Part shown: positions 58,048 to 64,000 of the stretch, in pieces
How positions within the stretch are numbered: the first letter of the stretch is position 1
How the letters are laid out: each line of letters opens with the position of its first letter
Assembly: GCA_902805475.1 (NCBI GenBank)
Contig: CADCSX010000005.1
Coordinates: forward strand, 569,501 to 633,500
DNA from: Entonaema liquescens
Lineage: Eukaryota; Ascomycota; Sordariomycetes; Xylariales; Xylariaceae
Length of the DNA: 64,000 bases
Direction: 5' to 3'
Program-made: the position numbers and the translations under genes
Notes under the pieces: model-generated
Database searches by the model: none
The model's input: only the letters and a program-made list of their open reading frames with translations
What the model was told of the DNA's origin: nothing

Positions 58048-58820
58048 TTCTTTGTGTATATCTACTACATACTACACTAATACCTATCAGTCTATGCAGC
58101 AACACGCCCTGACGCTAGTCGATTCCTTTAAGAGTTATCTAGCTTCGGTAGGTAATCGTGGTGATGATGCCCTTCATTTCAGCTAGATTCAACATAGGTA
58201 CCAAGTACGCGTATGTTGACATAAGCACTCCTGATTTCGCCTTGAGTAGTACCGCACGCCCTTTTCCGTAAACTTAATAGGGGAGGTTCTGTCATTGCGA
58301 TATAACCTATCCGGCTGAGAATTGAAAGAGAAGTTTCTTATTATATCACAACATAATACATGTAAACAGATCGATCGTTAAAATCGTCAATGGATAATAT
58401 GAATTCAACATGCAGCTTACTTCATTTGCTATGAGATGCAGATGAGACGAAGACGGTAATTTGAAATCCTAGACTCTTTTATTTTGGGGTACATATCAAG
58501 TCCAAAACCGTGCTTCCTTACGCGTGTTACACGACGAAGTTCAAAAGGGGAAATGAAGATACGATATAAGAAGTTGCCTCAGATGGTCAATAATTCATGT
58601 GTGGCAACCCCGCAATGTTACAATCAAACTGTGATATTTGGGACAAGGGTGTTGGCAACAACTAGTCCAGCTGAAATACGACCATAACGAACAATGACGT
58701 TGCATGTATATATGTATTTCAATTGCGGACTATCAAGTGACTGTGATTTCAATATCGCCAGCAATAATTCGTATTATCAAAGCTTAAGATCCTCGAAGAA
58801 GAGAAATTTAAAAGTGTGGA
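58048..58820. other. Intergenic border before the AT-rich block
   Basis: Ordinary base composition up to about 58820, with no supportable gene. The open frames here are short and match nothing I know. Confidence 0.4.
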
Positions 58821-61800
58821 GATAAGTACCATATACGTATTTAAATAAGTATTTATAATTAGCGATAAGCTTATTATTTAATAATCAAATATATAATATT
58901 TTATTTTTATTTTACGTATAAAATAAATTTAATTTTATATATAAAATTTAATAATATTAATATATTTTTATTATATTTTATATTAAAAATTTTTTTAATT
59001 ATTTAATTTATTTAAAATATAAATAAATTTATTAATTAATATTAAATAAAAAATATTATATAAAATAAAATATAATTTTAATTATTTTTATAAAAAATAA
59101 AAAAAAATATTTTTTTTATTTTATAATATATTATTTATTATTAAAAATTTAATAATATTAAAAAAACCGTTTTTATAAAAAATTTAATTATTTATAAATT
59201 ATATTATATTATTATATATTTAATAATAATTATATTAATAAATACGTACGTAAAAAGAATAATAATAAAGTAATAATAAATAAATAATTAAATTAAAATT
59301 AATGTATTAATAATATTTAAAAAAAAAACTATTTATTATTAAAAAACGAGAAAAACGCATTTTTTATATAATTTAAAATATATAAGTATTTTTTTATATT
59401 AAATATGTATTATATAATAATATGTATAATTATTATTTAACTATTATTTATTTTATTTTTTTTTTACGATTAATTAATTATAAATTTAATATTTACTTTA
59501 CATTTTATTTATTTTTTTAATCGTAAATTAATTTAATTATTTTCTATTAATATCTTTATTATTTTATTAAAAAATACCTTAATTATTATATTCGTAAAAT
59601 TATAAATATTATATATTTATTAAATATTATTTATTTTCTAATTTTCGTATAATTGCTTTAATGCCATTAAATTAATTATTAATTTTTTTTTATTCGTATT
59701 ACTTATTTGCATTAAGTATTGGTATAAAAAAAAAAGTTAATATATAAAACTAACGGGGCGTAAAAAAATAACAAACGTTCCAAAATAATATTAATCGTAT
59801 AATAAATTACGTATTTTATATTAAATCTTTAAACTATTCTATAAATTTCGTTAATAAACACGTTACAAATAACTCGTTTATATTTGGTAAATAATTAATA
59901 AATAATATTACTTATAATTCGAATTTTATTATTTTAAAAAATAAGTTTCTCATTATTTAAAATAATAACGTAATTGATTTATAAATTTAAATTTTTATTA
60001 TTCGTAAACAATTTATTAATAAAAATATACAAGCATAAGTTTTAAAAATCTAAATTAACATAATAAAATCCTCGTTTTTAATTATTTATTTACCATTAAA
60101 TCTTAACGTTAAAAACTTTAACTTTTTTTAATTTTAATTTTACATATTATATTATTATTATATAATTAAATGTAACCTCGAATTAATAAATTAATAAAAT
60201 ATATATTTTTTAAGCTTTTTATTTTATAAATTATTTAATCATATTTAAGGATTTTAAATTTAATAATTTAAGTTTTTTAACTTAATTTTTTTATATAATA
60301 AAAACCTTATAATTTTCTTTATAAATTATAATATATAAATTATTAAAATCTTCGATTTCCTCGTTTAATATTTTTTAAAAACGTATTTTAATTCCCGTTT
60401 TAATTAATACTTTATCTTTTATAATAAAAAATTTTATAATACTAATATTAAAAATATTATTTATTTAAAAATTGGTAATTCCAAATGGGTCCATAATTAT
60501 TATCATTAAATAAAGGTTAAATATTAATAATTTTATATGTAATTTTTCTTAATTATATTTTAAATAAGTTTTAAATTAATATATATTAAATTTAATAAAA
60601 TTATATAATAGTTTATTAACACGTAATAACGTTTTTTTAAAGTATTTATATTTTAATTTAATTAATATTTATATATAAATTATTTTTAACATAAACGTTT
60701 TAAATTAAATATAAATTATAATAATATCTTTTATTATAACTTTTATTTTTTTTTAATAAAATATAAAAGTTAAAATTAAAATAAATTATTAATTAACTTT
60801 TTAAATAATAAATGCGTAAATTATAATTAATTTTTTATTAAGATCGTTATAATTTTAAATTATTAATTGTAATTTTTTATAAAAAACGGGGGTATTTTTA
60901 CTTTTAATTTTACGAACCATTTATAATTTAAAAATTATTATACTTTTATGTACTTTTAAATTATATATTACCAATTTTAAAATATTTTTCTTAAATAAAG
61001 TGTTTAGTTTTTTTATGTCCAAAACTTTGTATAATTTTCTTAATATAATCATTTTCCCGTTTTTCCGAAATTATATTATTAAAGTAAAATTATTTCGTTT
61101 TTTAATAATAACGAATAACGTAACGATATAAAAAAAGTTATTAATAAATATAAAATTTTCTTTAAAAATAATTTAATAATTGTCGGGATTAAAAGTGGGT
61201 TTAAGTAATTTAATTTTAAGTTTTTTAATTAATATTAATTTTTTTTAAATTAAATATAAAATTTAACATAAGAATTTCGGAACGTAAATATGTTATTAAT
61301 TGCGTTTAAAATAATAATAACGTTTTTATTAATAATTAAAATAATTTTATATAGTTTTTTTTATTTGTTTTTTTTTTAGTAAATAAGTATTTTATTATTA
61401 ATAAAAAGAAATATTAAAAAAGTTTTTTTAATGTTAAAATTGTTATAAATATTTAAAACGTTATAAATTAAATGTTATGATTTAATTTTTATAATTTTTA
61501 TCATTATTTTTTAAATTATTTATATTTTTTACGTTTAAAAAAAAATAAGTAATAAATTTATATTAATCTTTAAATAAATATTAAAAATTAAAAAAGTTAA
61601 AATAAAATTATTTAAATTAGCGGTATTATTTATTATTTTAATAATTATTTAAAATTATAACATGTTTAAAATAAAATTTTAGAATTTAATTATTATAATT
61701 TTATATATTTAATAAATAAAATTATAATATTTTTTAATTTTATTAATTAATTAATACGTTTTAATTAATATTTAATAACAAATGATTTTAACCATACGGG

Positions 61801-64000
61801 CTTTATTTTTAAATTCGATATTATTGAAATTAGTTCCGGTATTATATGTAATAATATTTAAAAGTTTAAAATAAATATTAATTTAATATTATTTTAATAT
61901 TTTTTATATTTTTTTAATTAATAAATTTTTTATAAAACATATTATTTAAAAGTTAATAACCACATTAATTATATATAAAATTAATTATTTATTAAAATAT
62001 ATAATGTTAATGATTATTTTATAATTAAAATTTATATTAAAGTTTTTTAAGTTAAATTTAAACTTTTATAAAATTTTACCTTTAATTTATAATGGTTAAA
62101 TAACAACCGTATGTATTATTACGTAATACGTATTTAATACAAGGAAGTATTTATATATTTTAAATTATATAAAGAACGTGTTTTTTTTATTTTTTAATAA
62201 TAAATAATTTTTTTTTTAAATATCATTAATATATTAATTTTAACTTATTTATTTATTTATTATTATTTTATTATTATTTTTTTTATATACGTATTTATTA
62301 ATATTAATTAATATTATTAAATTTATAATAATATAAATTAATAAAGTTAAAAAAATCATTATTATAATAATTTAAAAGATTTTATTATAATAATATATAT
62401 AATATTAATATAATATCTTTTATTAAAATAATTAAATTATTTATAATAAGTTATTATTTTACTTTATTTTATAACTTATTTAAGTTTATATTTATGTATA
62501 ACGATTTGAATTTATTATTATTATTAATATTTTTATTATTTATAATATTAATTTTTTTTATAATATTGTAATTAAAAAATTTTACGTAAATATAAATTTA
62601 AGTTATAAATGATGATTTAATTAAGTAAAAAAATATGGATAAATTGTAAAAATTATTAAATTATTTTTTTAATTAAATAATAATAACTTTTATTTAATAT
62701 TTTAATTATATAGTAATAAAGTGGGAAACTATAAATCTTATAAAAATAGTATTTTAATAAAAGAATATTTAAGTATTTTTTATTTTAATAAATTTCGAAA
62801 TTATTAATAAAAATGTTTTGTATATTTAAATATTTAAAAAAATGTTAAATAAATATAAAGAGTAATTTTAAGGATTTATCGCGGTAAATTTTACAATTAT
62901 ATTAAAAATATTACGATTAATATTAAAGATTATATTAATATAATAAAATATTTACGTGGGTTAATATAATATTAATTACGTAAAATTCTTTATTAATTTT
63001 ATATAAATAAATAATTTACCAATTTAAAATTCTAATAAATTAAAAAAAATATAACGAAAATAACTTAATATATTAATATAAAAAATTTTAATTTATAATA
63101 TTAAAAAAAAATTTATTTATTTTAATATATAAAGATCCATATATTTTTAAATATTAATATATTAACAATTAACGTTTTTTAATTTATAAATGTTCGTTTA
63201 TAAAATTATATATATAAAATAAATTTTTTTTCTTAATACCACTTTTATTAAAAACCTTTTTTTTTATATTTAATTTGTTTTATCCATTTTATAATTAATA
63301 CTATTTCCCTTTCTTTTAATATAAATTTTTTTTTTATCACATGTTTTATCATTTTATCCTTTTATAAAATACTTTATTTTTAACTTATAAAAAATATTAA
63401 ATTATTAATATTTAATAATTTAATTTTAATAAAAAATTTAAAATAATTTTTAAATAATATTTAACTTTTTTTTTCCGCTTTTTCCTTTTATTACTTTATA
63501 AACGTTACTTATATCTTATTTAAAATAAATAAATAATATTTTAAAATATAATTTTAAATAGGGAATTAATTTAATATAAAAATAAATTATTTTATTTATT
63601 ATAAAAAATATCTTTAAACTTTTTAAACCGCCGCCGAATAACTTATATATAACTTTAACATTTCTTTTAAGCACTAAAATAAGTAAAAAAAATTTATTAA
63701 TAAAAAATTATAGTTTTTTTTTTTAAATAATTCTATTATTTATATAAATAATAAACTTTTAAAAATAAACTTTTATATTTATTAATAATTAATAAATTTA
63801 AATTTATTATAAAATTCCCTTGGTACGTATTATTAATAAAATATATTTTTTTATTATTATAAAATATTTTAAAAAAGTTTAAAATATTAAAAATAATTAT
63901 ATAAAAAAATTATATAATATTTTTAAAAATAAATTTAATTTTTTTTTAAATATATATTATATAATAAAAATTTAATAAATATAATTTTATATTATATTTT
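58821..64000. repeat. Extremely AT-rich RIP-type island, to window end
   Basis: From about 58.82 kb to the end, sequence is almost entirely A and T, with no reading frame of note. The few C and G residues sit largely in CG pairs (for example ACGT, TCGT, AACG), whereas CA and TG are scarce. This is the footprint expected when CpA sites are converted to TpA by repeat-induced point mutation of transposons on both strands. The parent elements are unrecognisable. A centromere-proximal or subtelomeric block is possible, since both are AT-rich in RIP-active fungi. Confidence 0.88.

Noticed and set aside
57807..58186. Two short open frames inside and after the inverted-repeat element
   Set aside because: They are AT-driven, lack family similarity, and one lies wholly within a non-coding element.
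59000..64000. Possible mitochondrial DNA insertion because of extreme AT content
   Set aside because: No recognisable mitochondrial gene fragment; retained CG pairs and lack of frames fit RIP better.

Overview
The window is nuclear DNA of a filamentous ascomycete, most likely a Sordariomycete. The evidence is short introns (about 45-170 bp) with GTANGT donors and CTAAY branch sites, HET-domain and NACHT-ankyrin genes, a UstYa-family gene, a HET-s-like prion gene, and an AT-rich end that looks like RIP (repeat-induced point mutation) damage. I assembled exons by hand and checked that exon lengths sum to a multiple of three; exceptions are stated.

Region 1 (1-9.2 kb, accessory): the 3' part of a histidine phosphatase gene runs off the left edge. 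It is followed by a single-exon HET gene, a nine-exon secreted flavin amine oxidase (L-amino-acid-oxidase type), a gene-poor 1.7 kb stretch, and an orphan gene with a fungal STAND N-terminal domain.

Region 2 (9.7-41 kb, mostly housekeeping): sterol C-24(28) reductase (ERG4), DNA polymerase epsilon subunit B (DPB2) divergent from a conserved mitochondrial-type protein, the SNF1/AMPK kinase, a DAO-type oxidoreductase, a FunK1 kinase-like gene, a HET gene, eIF2-beta, a probable MIM2 outer-membrane import factor, a J-domain protein, a GH72 GPI-anchored beta-1,3-glucanosyltransferase, and a LaeA-like methyltransferase with a 13-bp exon.

Region 3 (42.5-58 kb, accessory): this holds the two most interesting loci. 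(a) A head-to-head pair: a HET-s/HET-S-like HeLo protein with two amyloid pseudo-repeats exactly 36 residues apart, and a NACHT-ankyrin NLR whose N-terminus carries a matching amyloid motif. This is the architecture of prion-templated fungal cell-death signalling. An 859-bp non-autonomous transposon (48-bp inverted repeats, 8-bp target duplication) sits inside an intron of the NLR. (b) A candidate small RiPP-like cluster: a UstYa-family gene, a divergent 65-residue secreted peptide with a dibasic site, and a 2-oxoglutarate/Fe(II) oxygenase, with a TauD-type dioxygenase and a rhodopsin-like membrane protein nearby.

Region 4 (58.8-64 kb): an extremely AT-rich gene-free block running to the window end, interpreted as a RIP-degraded repeat island.

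Four otherwise intact genes each need exactly one base added or removed to be read through. Three of the four sites are short homopolymers, so consensus-sequence error is a serious alternative to true mutation.
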